NCBI RefSeq assembly: GCF_014839805.1
Contig: NC_051124.1
Location: 9,176,001 to 9,240,000 of the forward strand
Source: Manduca sexta
Lineage: Eukaryota > Arthropoda > Insecta > Lepidoptera > Sphingidae
DNA length: 64,000 bases
Direction of reading: 5' to 3'
Shown here: in pieces, positions 39,601 through 54,600 of the stretch
Numbering within the stretch: the stretch's first letter is position 1
Layout: each line of letters begins with the position of its first letter
Notes under the pieces: generated by a model
Database searches by the model: none
Seen by the model: only the letters and a program-made list of their open reading frames with translations
Told to the model about the DNA's origin: nothing
Program-made: the position numbers and the translations under genes

Positions 39601-42600
39601 GTTGTATATCACATAATATAAGCTTACGTTTTATGAATTGGTAATAGTATTTATAGGGAGATTTCGTTACGCCAGCGTGGTGGACTATGGCCTATTCCCT
39701 CTCAGTAGTAGAGGAGGCCCGTGCCCAACAGTGGGATAGTATATAATATAGGGCTGATATTATATTATATGTATTAAAGAGTATGGCGTAGGCAAGGTCC
39801 ATTTCAAGTCACCAAGTTCTCACCTCTTGGAAATACAAAAACAGTAACAAAATTTGGATTTAAGTATGCAGATTTTTTTTCATTATAGGTAGCAAAGGTT
39901 TATGAGTCGATCAGTTTACTGGGTCAACCCCGTTGAAGTTATGGGCCATACCATTATCTGATGTCATAAATACCTAACAAAATATTTTTTTGGATATATT
40001 ATCTTGCCCCAGGATCCTCATCACGAGTGAGATAAACTATCCTATATTTAATAACGACAAGGAATCTGTACACAAACAATTACCAAACAAATCTATTCAA
40101 TATTATTAACTAATTCAATTTACAAACTAAACAGTCAATGACATGGCGCGTGGTATTTCACATATCATTTGTAAACAGGACAAACACACTTCAAGAAATC
40201 AATATCTGCCCAAAAATCTATGAAAATGAAACGAGATATTGCTGAGCGTCGATATAGTGTCAGTGGTTGTCATTAATAGAAGCAAACACGGAAACACCCA
40301 CAACCAAAAAGCGCGCGAAAGCAAATACCGAAGTAAGGCATAATCGTTTGTAATACAAAGCGCATGCGTAGGTGTGGCTTCAACGGATTCCCACGATACG
40401 CTATTCTGTAATCGTTTACCCAAGATTTGCACATCGCAGTTATTGATCATCGTTTAATGTTATTTTCTAAATATGTATTTGATTTTTTCCTTTGTTAGAA
40501 CTAGGCTCTTAGCTGTAAATTACAGTCTAGTCTATAAGACTAATGAGCAATACAATTTTAACTTAATTTTCTAGATTAAGTTTACTACAACTAAGAATAA
40601 TGTCCTAGGCATTTTCTTAGAGTCTGGTAACATAATAAACACTTTGTTCGTGTATGTATTTGAAATGGTAAATAATATGTTATAATTTAGTTCTATTAAT
40701 CATGTGGGTTGGTTTGGAGACGTTAGTGGGGGGGGACTAGAGCCAAAATCTCACCAAATATCACTACGGAGGGAGAAGGGTTGAAAAAATCACCTCACGT
40801 AATTAATGGACGCCCCCTACATTACTTGAAGATAACTGCTTGGTCTAGTGGCGATCTATATGATTTGCTGGTTCTCGGATCAATTCCCAGATCAGGAGAG
40901 ACTTTGTGGGAATTATAGTAACACGATGCCTGAAGCCTGGACTACAAGAGAGGTAGAAATTACTTTGATAAATAAAGTATAAAAACAAGACAATATCTTT
41001 TTAAGGGAAAGAAAAGCAAACGAAGTTAACAGTGAACAGTATTTTAGAAGCTATAGGTAATAGCAAATTAATACAATAGAAGTAATTGAAAATGGAAGTT
41101 CTTTCTGTAAATAATATCGATTTTTCATCCCTTGATGTATATTTGCTTAAGAAATCTACACGAACTTTGTACTAGTTCGTGATTTATTTAATAGTATATT
41201 TAAAGAAATTTGTAATTTAATAATAAACAACTATACACACGCTACTTAACGCAATTAAACGATTATTGCAATAATCTCTGGGATCTGAGAGAAATACTTT
41301 ATAAACAGCTGCAAAATGGACGGGAATGTGCCACTCAAATGAATACTTAAACACAACGGGAAAGAAGTTCAAATTTTACTAAAACAAATTAAAAACATTT
41401 ACCATCGGAATACGAATTAGGTTAATTGTTATGTAAACGACTGTTGGCTGTAATTAAAGTTGGATCAGTACATTATACACCTGCTTATAAAATCATATAA
41501 CTGCCCTTTTCTTTCTTTCAAGTGTAGTCAATGCAAGATTGGATCAGTGACACACTCGTCATTCAATATGAATTAGGTATAGGGTTTAGATAGCATTAAA
41601 ATATATCATACATCTTGTTATTTTATTCATGTTTTTGCACTAAGTTTACAAAAGTTGCAGTAAGACTAAAGTGGTATAGAAACAGTTGGAAGACTTCATA
41701 CTTGTTTGATATGATGCCTTTTACAGACAAAAAATTCGGCAGGAACCTTAATATTTCGTATTTATGATGTTCCTTCCTGACCTATTATGATATTGAGTTA
41801 TTAGTTTCTACTTTTGGTTATACCGTTGCCATTGCTAGTAGTGTTGAATAACAGAGTCGTTAATGTATTCAAATGTCAAGCAGAATTCTCGTTCACGTGT
41901 TACGGATCAGTGTTCACCAGAAATAGCCTTTAATAGTTTAGCCAGTGGTCCAATTTGCACCATAAATTAGAGAAAGGTCGTGGTTGACAATTTCTGCACC
42001 TTTGTGTTGTGTGATAAGCTCGTTTCCATGGCATTTATTTTAAATGACATGTTCTTTAAAAGAATGTGTTCTAAGATATTCCGTTGTGGATAGAAGCTTA
42101 AATTTATGTTCTTTGCATGGCTGATGACTATGCTTGACTATTTACTATCAGATGGGCAGTGATTTCACCTGTTTTCAAAGGTAAAACATAGTATGGGATG
42201 TGTTTAAACATTCTACTAAGCAACTATATCCCTTATAAATGCTGTATGTTTTCTTAATATATTTATCTAGAATGCTACACTAAAGTGTGTTTTGTGTGAA
42301 GATTTTCGTAATAAAAACCAATACTAATTAAATGAAACTTTAATTAATGGTAGGCAATTTGTTATAAGATAATAGTACAACAAGATTAATGTTAGTAGGC
42401 AAGTAATTTAATTGTAGTTATATATCGCAGTGGATTCTGCTACCTAATAAACGAATGTAATTGTAAATGCTTTAATGTAGTTTCAGACTAATTATTAAAA
42501 GACTCAATCGTCATAAAGATTAGATAAAACATTAAACGTTAGTGTTGCTGTTAAATCTGATTTTACAGGAGAAACGAAATGTCTACCAAAATGTTAAGGA

Positions 42601-45600
42601 ACATCGAAGTTAGAAGACATTCAACGTGATTTTTTCGTAAAAAGCTACTGAGGCCTCTAAGGAGGTCATACGCGTTAAATATTTATGGCCACATAATACC
42701 AAGTTCATCTATAAATCTTTGAGTATAATCCTGTGGGGAATTTAAATAGGTAATGTTATAAAAATAGCGATACGACAAAACACGTTTAAAATGCTGGTAG
42801 CATCTCTGATAACATTACATTCTGTATTTCAAGAACTAAATTTTGAAATGCATACCTTTGAAGAAGCGAAGTCATAAAATATATTTAAGTAGTTAGAGAT
42901 AAGTTTAAAGGTAAATAACAGCTTGTGTTTAATATACATTAGTTCGTTATAATGGGATGTAACTTTTATCAGATTCTGGTTGATGCTCGTGTATGTACTT
43001 TAATAGTATCTACCCTACTACATATAGATACAGATCATTCTCGTCTGCTGATTGCGGATTTCTAAAGATATTGAGCACAATAACTAAATATATCAAAGGC
43101 TTGTAAGTCTTTTCCTGCAATTTACTGGTGGTAGGTCTCTCATATGTGAAAGTCTGCCTGGGTAGGTATCACCGCAATGTCTATTTCTGCCGCGAAGCAG
43201 CAGTGTGTAGTCACTGTTGTGTTCCGGTTCAAAGGACATTGTAGGCAGTGTAACAACTGGACATAATAAGACTTAACATTTCATGTCTCAAGATGGCGAG
43301 CGAAGTGGAATACCAAACAATACTTTGTAATTCAAGGTGTTGGATGGAGTTTCTGATATTTATGGGCGGTCGTATTGCTTACCATCAGGCGAACGGCAAG
43401 CTCGTCCCGTCATTCAAAGAAATGAAATAAAAAAAATCTTACTAGAAATCGTAATGTTTTTAATAATAAAAAGTGGCCTACCAATTAATCCACATGACTT
43501 ATGCAAAGCTCTTTCAAAATCCACTCGATGGCTTCTGCGCAAATTTTGATGAAACATCTAATCAAGTTTTACATTGTATGATTTAAATAAAGCGAAACAT
43601 TCAAACCCTAATTCTGTTTCAACGTGACATAAAACTGAATTATGTTGGTACACTAACAACTGTGTAGGCAATTACAAAACACGAGTGTGAGTAATGACGC
43701 CGGTGCAAGGTGCATGCGGGACACCTGCGATCCTATGTTTATATCCATACACGAGACTTGCATTAATGTCGCTGTATGTCTACAATTGTAGCTTATCCAC
43801 GACAAGGTGGGAAAAATATCCCAAATATTAGGGAAATTTGTATGTAAAAGCTTTACCCTTAGTCATGTGTTAAGGAGTTTTTATTTACGTTATGTGACAC
43901 AGCACATGCCTAGCAAAGCCAGGCATGGAGCCATGTGTTAAGTCAAGCCAAAGCCAAAGACAACGCCAAAGCCAAAGCCAAAGCCAAAGCCAAAGCCAAA
44001 GCTAAAGCCATGCCATGGAGGTTGAATGCCGTAACTTCCACTCAAGCCAGCCAGCAGTATCAATATTGCCTATGGTCCGCCGTTGATTGTTCGTGACGGG
44101 TATAAAAACCTAAGGCATTAATTTCAATGGACATTCAATTATGTGCACTAGTATAAGGCGAAACGCTGGCCGTCTAATAAAATATAATAATTAAATCATT
44201 TGCATTTATATTCCACCCTTCTGTATTAATTAATTAGGAAATTCGTTTTTTAAACTCATAAGAGACTTTAAAGTTCGATTTGCCCGGACATTTTGAATTC
44301 TTTCGTAGTTTGTAAAGGAAAAATCCGAAGAAATCCTTAAAGCTTGGTAACCCTACTATTGAATAGAAGGATATGTGATAAAGAGTATCTATTTCTGGAC
44401 GGAATCCTGCGATTGTAGTGTTTATATTGGTGTAATTTGTGATTCTAGTTTTTATTAGAACAATGCCGTATTGTCTGGGCAGTAAAGGCGTCTATGCAAA
44501 TGTTCCAGTGTTGCTCACAATTACTTATGTGATATTGATCGCATTGCGTGTTCCAATGAAATCTGGTATTATAAACCTAATTAATAAAACTCTTAACACT
44601 GAAAAAAAAACACGGCGTGAACCAATTACTTGTATCAAGTAACCGTGTGCTAAATAAAGAGTTTTGAAGATTCATTCTTGGAACCAGTTAAATCCAACAG
44701 TTCCTGGCATGAAAAAATAGCAGTCAGTACTACAGATTCGGATCAATAGTTTAAAAAATTACCCCCTAAATTCAAACCTAAACCTTTGGGTCAATTACGT
44801 ATCAAATAGCGGAACCTCGCCCCCCTATGTGAGACACTATTGTCACCCATTTTCGATAATTATAAGTACTAATTTGAATCATTAGTGAAAAAAAAACCTA
44901 TAAGTACTAGATTCTACACGTAATTATTTTGGAAAGATGATTCAAAAGCTATAAGGATGATGATGTTGATAACATTAATCCAAAGTACAATATTACGTCA
45001 CGTATTAGATCATCGAGGCAATACACTGCACATCCCGTCTCGATATCACTATATCTTAGTATCCGCTGCAACAGCTTCTGTTTATAATCCATTTGCAAAG
45101 CTAATACTGCTATAATAAATGGTTCGTGCAAGCCGCGAAACAATTTTTTTTTTCACTTTGTATACATGGTATATAGGCGGACTTAATGCCATGGGCATTC
45201 TCTCCCAGTCAAACTTATATTCTTAGTATTAAAATTATGAAAAATATAACGGCACAGTTTTGAAAATTATTATATGCAAATGATTAATTTCTGCGGCTTT
45301 GGCCAATGATACTACCGTTTCATAAATAGTAAATTCTAACTCGTTGCCTGTACTCACGTCTTTTAAGCACAGTTGTTACATTGATTGAAGTGGCATATTA
45401 TATAGCATATATTTTTTGTCAATAGTTCTTCTCATCAATTCCATCTCGGATTCAGAAATAATAATAATGAGATGTAACTACGAGAGAGGAAACAGTATTG
45501 ACTTGCCACATCCATACCTAGTGTTTGGGAAAGAGATCTATTTTTTTACTTTTTGGATTTTGACCTAAAGACATACAATACTGCTATAAAAAATCATTTC

Positions 45601-48600
45601 GGACCGATATCCAGAGCGGACAGTCTACTATTTTCTACTATATTCTACTAATAGTATAAACCTGATCTGAGACGATTTTTTCTAGTGAGGTACAATTTCT
45701 TCGTAACCAGATAATGCACAAATATACAAAGAAATTTCCTCATAAAGAGAACTTGTCGTATCTATACTATCACATAAGGCGCTGAGCAGATCTACAAAGA
45801 TCATTATCGTATACAGACATACAGATGCAGTTATTGCGCAAACGGCCCCACCAAAATCACATTCCACATCAGGTAGTAACCACTCACCGTCACCGTTAAT
45901 AGTAACCTCTATTACAATAGCCTAGAGCAACATTTCCCTCGCGAGATTGATTCACAATGCGGGATTTGCGAATTTTGACGTGAACGGCGCGTTCACCCAT
46001 TGTGTCCGCGATTCTCATGCGCTCGACATCAAATTCTCAAAACTTATTCTTTTGTGCGAACGTAGAAAGAATTTTAATGCTTCCGTTTGAACTTGAACAG
46101 AATCCCACAATGGCAATAGCACTTTGTTGCGTAACGTCGGCATATTTGATAGTCTTGCGATTATTTTCTTGTCTCATTCGTGTTTCCGAGCATGTATCTC
46201 ACATAACTTGAGCTAGACAGTCATCGTCTTAAATCCGTCAATTAGATATTCCGAATGAATAATTGTCGTACTGGTTTTAATTCAGACATTGTTGGCGCCA
46301 CATAAAACTGATTAGCGTTTAACAAATACTTGTTATCAGGGATCAGCATTGCAATGAACTTTGACTTTAACCGATAAATATTCAAACTATAAGCATACAT
46401 AACGATGACTAGATATTACTCTGTCATGCAGAAGATTCAAAATATGAGTCAACATTTCCCGAAACTTTACTCATGCTTGAGGTAAATACGTGAACACAAC
46501 TTCGTGATGTGACGAAACATATCAACTCACTATTATACAGGGAATGTTACCACTTTCTTGATCGCAAAATTAATTATTGTCAAATTTCTAAACGTCATAT
46601 CGAGCGGAAACAACGCTGTTAAACTTGTCGGGTGAGTTTATACCTGCACAATTAAACATAGTATGATAATGCTGTGTTTTTACCGGACCGTGGGAACGCG
46701 CCACCATATTGCGACTCAAATCGGCGAATAAATCCATGCAAAAGCCTGTTTCGCGAGTTACCTGTCTATAATATAATAGATGTGTACGCGTCGGCTACCT
46801 ATACGACTGCTATTTTAGGGCTGTAACCATGCAACCTCGTTTTGAAATGTGTTTAATCTTAGCTATCGTTCGAATTTGTATCTTGATTATGTTGAATTAG
46901 ATCTCGATTTAATAATTGAATCAATTCCAAATCATTTGTATGAAATTTTGCTGTGTAGCCGTTGTACAGGTGGACACCTGGACAGTTTAGCATTCCAGGG
47001 AGCAAAAGCAATATCTCCTCGAAGCCTCCGGCAATTCCGGAGGCGTGAGCGTGCATTTAAACCAGTGCACTCATTAAGTTTCCCATCAGATCTTTGATCG
47101 CAGCCGTGATGGCGTCATTCGGAGCTGCCAAAACATGTTTCGACCACGGAAAGAAAACAAAAGTGTCGATGCACTTTTGAATGGAAAAATATGCGCAAAG
47201 GTCAATAATACCTGAGTTATCTATATATATAAAAATCAATTGCTGTTCGTTAGTCTCGCTAAAACTCGAGAACGACTGAACCGATTTGGCTAATTTTGGT
47301 TTTGAATTATTTGTGGAAGTCCAGGGATGGATTAAACGGTGACGAACATAAATAATAAATAACGGAAAATACTAAAAATGACAATATAAGTTTTCAATAC
47401 AAAATGTTCCTACCTGTCAAACATTTCATGTCTTTTCTCTTTTTAGAAATAAAGAACTGTAACATATATATAGATGTATTCAGAAATAAGTCTGTTTCAT
47501 AGTTGTAATATGAGGTCCGATTTCTTTGGTTTATTTTGTTCAAATACAAAACATTTCAGAAATAAATAAAGTGTAAAAGTGTCAGTGGGTTCTTAAAAAT
47601 AGAAAATAAATAAATAAATTTCAAGACTATTATTAAAATCTATCATCAATTTGTCAGTGCGTAAGAACTTTATTTATTGTTATTGTCACAAAATGCCACG
47701 GAGAAGATGACTTAGATCGTCGAAGTTAATCAAATGTGCGACAAGCTACCGCACGCGTAAACCGTACTCTCGACTAGCGAGAGACAGATAATGATAACAT
47801 ACGTATTGTATGGCAAAATTGTTTTTCACAATAAATAATAATAATAAATGTATGTAGGTGATACGAAGTTCACCGGGCCATCTAGTATAACATAAAAAAC
47901 CGGTATAGTGCAAATCGGAAATTACGTAGTATAAAAAGGTTTTTGCAACTAATTTGCATCATTTTTATACGTAAGTCGGTTCCTTTAATACCTAACCTCA
48001 AGACGATACTAATGGCTGGCTTAGAAGTTTAACTTGGATGTAGTTTGTTTAAAAACAGAGAAGATAGTTTTTATCCGCTGTAATACTCTTTGAAGATAAC
48101 CGATACTTCACTTTATCAAATAAGTTGCTTTATTTACGAAGCCAATTATATTTTGTATTCGTTCGGCAACTCGTTCCTTATAATCGTAAAAACTCAAGCC
48201 TTAAGACTATTCTTAAGCTGCTTGATGGATATATAGCTCGTAATGTCTAATGTTAGGTTTATTTTGTGACACGTATTTGTAAAATGTAGAACATGTCGTT
48301 TTAAGGCTGATTTTTTCACCAGATTTAATTTGTTCGTAGTAAGAAGTGAAATAGAAACAAATTAATAATGACCGTTGTATGTATAAAGTTGTCAATTTGT
48401 CCCACTTTTATATTCAGTCAGGTTATATATAACATTTGATCGATAATTTTAATCCGATTATCGAAAAAACGTTTTCGAAACGTCGGGAGAAAATTATAAA
48501 AAACCACGATTGTTTTTATTCTTTTTATTGTTTTAAATGTCGAGACGAACTTGCCATTCGCCTGATAGTAAACGACACGACCGCCCATAAACAGTAGAAA

Positions 48601-51600
48601 CACCATCCAACACATTGAATTACAAAGTATTGTTTGGTATTCCACTGCGCTCGCCATCCTGAGACATGAGATGTTAAGTCTCATTATGTCCAGTAGTTAC
48701 ACTCAACATTACAAAATCCAAAAAAATGTTGTATTTCAATGTCTAACATTTGCGTAAACATAAAAAATCATGAAATAAAGAAAATTGTTATGATCGATAG
48801 AGATATTCCGAATTTCTGATTAGAATTTATTCATTGGTAACCAAGATCACACGCTTGTCAACTTTGAAGCATTAAAACTTCTAACGTTGCAGTCCCTAGT
48901 TTTTCGAACAAATCTTGAAAACGCTTTGCCTTGAACCGTCTTAATTGAATCAACTCAAAACATTTTAGTTATTATTTGCCGTAATAATAAAAACTTTGCC
49001 ATCTTACTGTTCGACATTTAACCTTTGAAGACTCCCAGCTTATGTGGAACGGCATTATCAGCATATTTAATAATTTACTTAAATTTATGTGCATACTCTT
49101 GATAAAGAAATCTTTAATTAAGAGTTATAAGTCATTCGTATTTATGTCGTGATTAACTGGAATTGAAAGGCGAATATCTCTCGTGACATATTACGCTGCG
49201 CTGATTCAGACAAAATTGCGATAGTTATTAGAGATTTTACAATAATTCTTTGTTGCGAGTTCAAATTGTATAGGCTATTACGTCTTCATAATTATTACTT
49301 ACTTATATGTACATATTATGTACATTAAAAATTACATCTCACTATGCAATAATTTATCCGCTATGTATTACGTTATTAATAAACACACATTCACACTTTG
49401 TTTCCTCGAAGGGGTAGGCAGAAGCGCAACTATGCATCTACTTTTCCGCCGTGTGTATTCCGTCCCATTGTGTGATAGGGGGCCAGCCTATCGCCATATC
49501 GGGCACAAATAACTCCAAGCTGATACAGAATAGAAAAACCCAGTCACTTTGTCCAACCAATGCGACGTTATTAAGATATTATTAAAATAAAATAAATGAC
49601 CCATCAAGTACTTTATTTATCCTTACTTATTCATCGTGACAGAGTTTGAAATTAAAATAGAAGTTTAATTAAAAGGTTTGTCTAGCAATGTCTAGTCAGA
49701 GTCTTTGTAAATTATTATTTTAAGTTATTTGCATTCTTGTATCTTTGAAATTGTTGAAATGTTTTAGTTTGAAAATGTAAGTCTGATATTTTTTGTAGCA
49801 TCATCTCGATTTATATGGTAATTTATGAAACTTATTACACTTTTTTTTTTAATTTGATTATTGTATGCTTTAGTCAATTGTAATGAATATCATTGTAGTT
49901 GGTTTTTGGATTTTGTAGTTGGTTTCATTCATTTATTTTAATTAAATAATGAACAGTCACGTTTGCAATGTTTGTTTTTCAAGAAATCCCAACAAAGGCA
50001 CTATAATTCGAATTGATAAAGCAATAAACAATAACCGTTTACCATTTTGACGGATTTGTAAATTAAACATTTTTATCTAATACCTTCCGATAACTGGCTG
50101 TTAGGTCCTATATGATGCAATTATATAGGTATGTATACCTATAAAGCTGAAGAGTTTGTTTGAAATTGCTAAAATCAGGAACTTCTAAACCGCTTTTGAT
50201 ATACTCGTATTTAAGTAATATTTAACTAATAGGAAACTACATTACTATTGAATGCGGCAAGCAAATTGTATCCCGGCAAAATATTTATCCAGAAAAACCT
50301 TTTTCACACGAGCGAAGCCGCAAGCATAGTTTTAGTATATCATTGGCATCAAATGGTCAATAGCAGGCAAATTCCACATCGTTTAGTGACATTTGGCATC
50401 CCCAAGCCAGGTGCGGGCGCAGAAGGCGCGGCACGTGCGTTCCACATCTGCCGTTAAGTAAAAACATAAAATTATCTATACAACACACCTCGAAACATCT
50501 GTTGTATATTGCCATCATCTGCCATACGCGTTACGTATTACAAAAATTGACAAAGAAAAATAAAAAAAATATCGGGTCGTAACCCGGAATCCTTTAAGTA
50601 TCTATTATATTTCTTCATTTGTTACGTGCATCTGTCTATGCTATTTTCAATAAAAGGTCCCAACGCTTTGTTTATCTATGTCAAAAAGGACCAATCAGAA
50701 CAAAGTTTTTTGACATGTTTTCAAATGAGTTCTTTTGATTGGTTCATTCTTGGAATCGGATTGAAGATTGAGATTGGGATCATTTATTTAAAACTGCTGT
50801 AAGATGAAAATATCGTTCGTTCGTTCAGGATTGTTTGCAAGCACATTAGATTTCTACTGTGATTAAGATTTAATAAATTTGTAATTTGTTTGGTCGGAAT
50901 ATAAAGGTTATAGGCAAAACTTATAACCCAAATAATTGCATTGCCTCTTGCGTTGGAAGAATTTTTATAATGGCATGGTTACGTAATTTTTCTAAGGTTT
51001 CCTTTTCCGCGAATTTGGGGGTTACTGACCAAATTGAGTTTCACGTCCGCAAGAAACCAAAGAAATGTGAATGCGGCTTTACATCCTCAGTTCTATTTCA
51101 GAGCATGTGCCCAAATTTTTTGCAAGTGCTTCCTCTGGCAAATCGTGTTGACGCTTTTTTAGTGTCGTCTTTTTTTTAGTGTCGTCTTTTTTTTGGTAGG
51201 TCTCACGTATGCGAGCGATCGTCTGGGTAGGTACCGCCGCGTTGTCCATTTCCGGTAAACTCATAAATTCAAAGCAGGATAAAAAATCAGCAATGGTATT
51301 CAGGTAGTGTTGATTGCATTCGCTTCGAACTACGCCATTCAAGTTCAGTTATGGTTTGATACCGATGTGCATACAGATAGACTCATCAAAGGTAATCCGG
51401 ATTACGAAATGACCCATCACGATACCGTCTATCAAAGGTTTAGTGTTGGTAAATTGCGATGCAGTGCAACGCGTTATTTTTTTGACTAATTGAGTATTTT
51501 ATACTATACATCATTTCATCCTCGAAACGCGCCCCAATTTTTTAACGGGGAGGGGGTGGCTGATGTAAGCGCTTTTCCCGATGCTGTCCATCGTAGTGTG

Positions 51601-54600
51601 CATGTACTCATGCTGCTCACGCACAGTAAGCGATGAGGAAAAGTAGTGGGACGCGTCTTTGTTTATGAAATGATTTATAATGTTAAACATCCCCCACGCA
51701 AATAATTTATACTTGTAATATGCATTAGCAAAAGCTTTATTACACTGCAAAATGTGGATAATTTAGTTGAACTAGTTTGTACTAACTCAGAAAGATAATA
51801 GATCTCCCCTTTAAAAACTCGTTTTCTACTCGTCGGTAATATAAACATTTGGCATGATAGAAGAGTTATATCTTGTTGAATTTACTGACGTCTTAGGAAT
51901 GATAATAATAATATCAGACCTGTATTATATACTTGCCCACTGCTGAGCACGGGCCTCCTCTACTACTGAGAGGGTTTAGGCCTTAGTCCACCACGCTGGC
52001 CTAGTGCGGATTGGTAGACTTCTCACCCCTTCGAAATTCTTAGGAATGAGGATTATCGCTAAATGTTTAGATTCAACTTATTCTATTAATCTGCATCACA
52101 AAGCATCTGTAATTTGTACTTCACCTCAACTACAAATCGCAATTCGTACTTTATAGTATTGCGCCTCAACTACAACTTTCAATCTGTACTTTATTTATAA
52201 TCCCTTCTTTCTCAGGATTGTCACGGACCTGATTACCAAGACCTGCCGGTTGCAGACGACGTGCAGAACTACGAGCTGATCTCTGGTTATCAAAATGATA
52301 CTCACACTACAATTGAGTTCAGAAGGCAGCTGGACACGTGTGATAAACAAGACTTTGTTATTGGCGTGAGTTTTTTTTTATTGATTTAATGAATTATAAT
52401 GTACTACTGTTTGTTATTCCCAATGAATGAAATAAATAATTGTAAACTCTTAGCTAAACAAAAATGTTTCAGGATTAAGTATCTTTCTAATTGAATTTAA
52501 AAATTGCGCATGTGTTTAATCTTAAAGGGTATTTTATTATATGTGTATTTATTTATTGTATCAACAGAGCTAAGTAATAAAAAAAAATGTGAATACTATT
52601 ACAGTCATATGAACGCAACGCAAAAATAAAGACGGTAGATGTAACCTTAATTAAAGGTGCAAATGGTAAGCTGAAGATTATTTATATATGATGTATGAGA
52701 TTGAATAATCGTCCAAAGTAAATACGTCACGTTGCTTAGAGGTTTGAGAGTATCATAATAGAGAATCTCTACCTATATTTAGAATTTCATATATAATCAA
52801 ATTAACTTACCTAAAAAATCCAAAAAGAACACGAATATAGAGGTGTAACACGATCGATTGTCCATTGGATGCTGGTCAATAGAGGACGTTACCTTGTATG
52901 CATGGTTTTAAACCCTATTTAGACCCAAAATTATGCAGTAAAAGGTTTATTTAAACATAAGTGAGATTTGTATAAAAATCGACCTTACCAACTTCTCAAT
53001 TAATATTGGAGACTATTGTGTTACACTCTGTATATATGTTTATACCTCAGTTACCAACTTCTTAATTAAATTGGAGCCTCTCTCCTGTTACACCTTGTAA
53101 ATATTATATCTCAGATATCCGCAATATTACTACTATGTATATACAATGATGAAGGCAATAATATGTATTTACAGGAGGACACAACACAAATCCTGTGGGC
53201 TCTAGGTCCCGATGGGTCGGATGGTGATCTTCCTAAGCAGGTGAAGAGTAGTAACAGACCGCTGCGGTTGTTACTGCCTGTTTCAAAACCTGACTCCATA
53301 CCTTTGAGGCATTGGGATGTACGATTTAATAATGTAAGTATTTATTTATTTATTAGGTTTTCCAGCAGACTTAACACTACGATTACAATAATTTAAATAT
53401 TATAACTTATAGCTATATAAGTTATAATATTAGCCTACAAGGTGGACGGACGACCTGGCTAAGGTCGCAGGAAGTCGCTGGATGCAGGCCGCTTCCAACA
53501 GGTCGACGTGGAGATCCTTGGGGGAGGCCTATGTTCAGCAGTGGACTTCCTGTGGCTGAGAGATGATGATGATGATGATGATAGCTTTATAATGTAAGCC
53601 CAAGTTAGGAAAACTCAACATGCACATAATTTAAACTAAAAGTGACCCAAGCGCAGCAAATATAGTATTATTTTCAGTATTTCATCATAATATATGATAG
53701 GATGGATTTTATTTGGCTTTTCTTTTAAAATCCTTTTTCAATTGTTTGTGAGCGCACAAATATTAGGTCCAACATCAAGAGACTGCGTCTTCGGTCTCTA
53801 AAATTATATCAACTGTCTCTACGTTTAATCATTTATTATTAAACTTCCATCGACTAATAAATATGTAATAAATTTAAACCTTATCAATAACATAGTTTAC
53901 AACAGCTTTTTAAAGTTACATGTAAACGATAATTCATTATAACAGCATTATTACAGATAGAGCTATAAATAAGTTAACACAGTGAACCGTGAAGTATTAA
54001 ATAAGTTCTTAATTCTAACCTCAAGATGGCAACATTTTTAAAAATCTTTTCAGTTTCACAAGATAGCTAGTTGCATTATTTCGCTCCATATTACCTAAAG
54101 CACAATTTAAACAACTACTGTCAATTCCAGCTCACAATCCCCCACGACATGGCAACACTGTTCTGGTGTAAGGTCTTCAAGGCCCCCGACCTGGCTAAAA
54201 AGCATCATATAGTAGGTTATCAACCTATCATAGACAGCAGACCCATCAGAGATGGGAAACCTGTTGTGGAGAAGGACAGCTTGTCGCCGGTCCATCATAT
54301 GGTGCTGTACGAATGTGCTGAGGACGAGGACAAGCATCTGTGGAATAACTGGGCGGATACTGAGGGATACTACGGCCCCACCAGGCCGAGTGGTTGGGCG
54401 ACATGTGCGAGGCCTATTGCCGCGTGGGCTATAGGTTCAAAAGGTAATTTTAAATTTTCTTGTATTTATTTCTTACCTTTCTGTACGTGGATTTGTTGCT
54501 TGAATTCGGTTTTATGAAATCAAGTATTTATTTTGTTTTAGAATAGGATGAGTCTAATAAAAAATGCCCACATTCGTTTTTCTTTAATATCAATATGTAC

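Larger units (their letters stand above)
21683..52215 (+). other. Intron 1 of the MOXD1-like gene (30.5 kb)
   Basis: Bounded by GTGAGT at 21683 and CTCAG ending at 52215, phase 0. Filled with SINEs, Helitrons, Penelope-like and other repeats listed separately. Stretches with nothing recognised: 21755-22500, 23600-24180, 27340-29120, 29260-30590, 32110-33140, 33600-34060, 35190-37400, 39775-40830, 41000-43100, 44020-44940, 45930-47210, 48780-49390, 49570-50130, 50340-51180, 51270-51890. No convincing nested gene. Confidence 0.85.

Noticed and set aside
54107..54337. - strand ORF of 76 codons
   Set aside because: Shadow of MOXD1-like exon 4.
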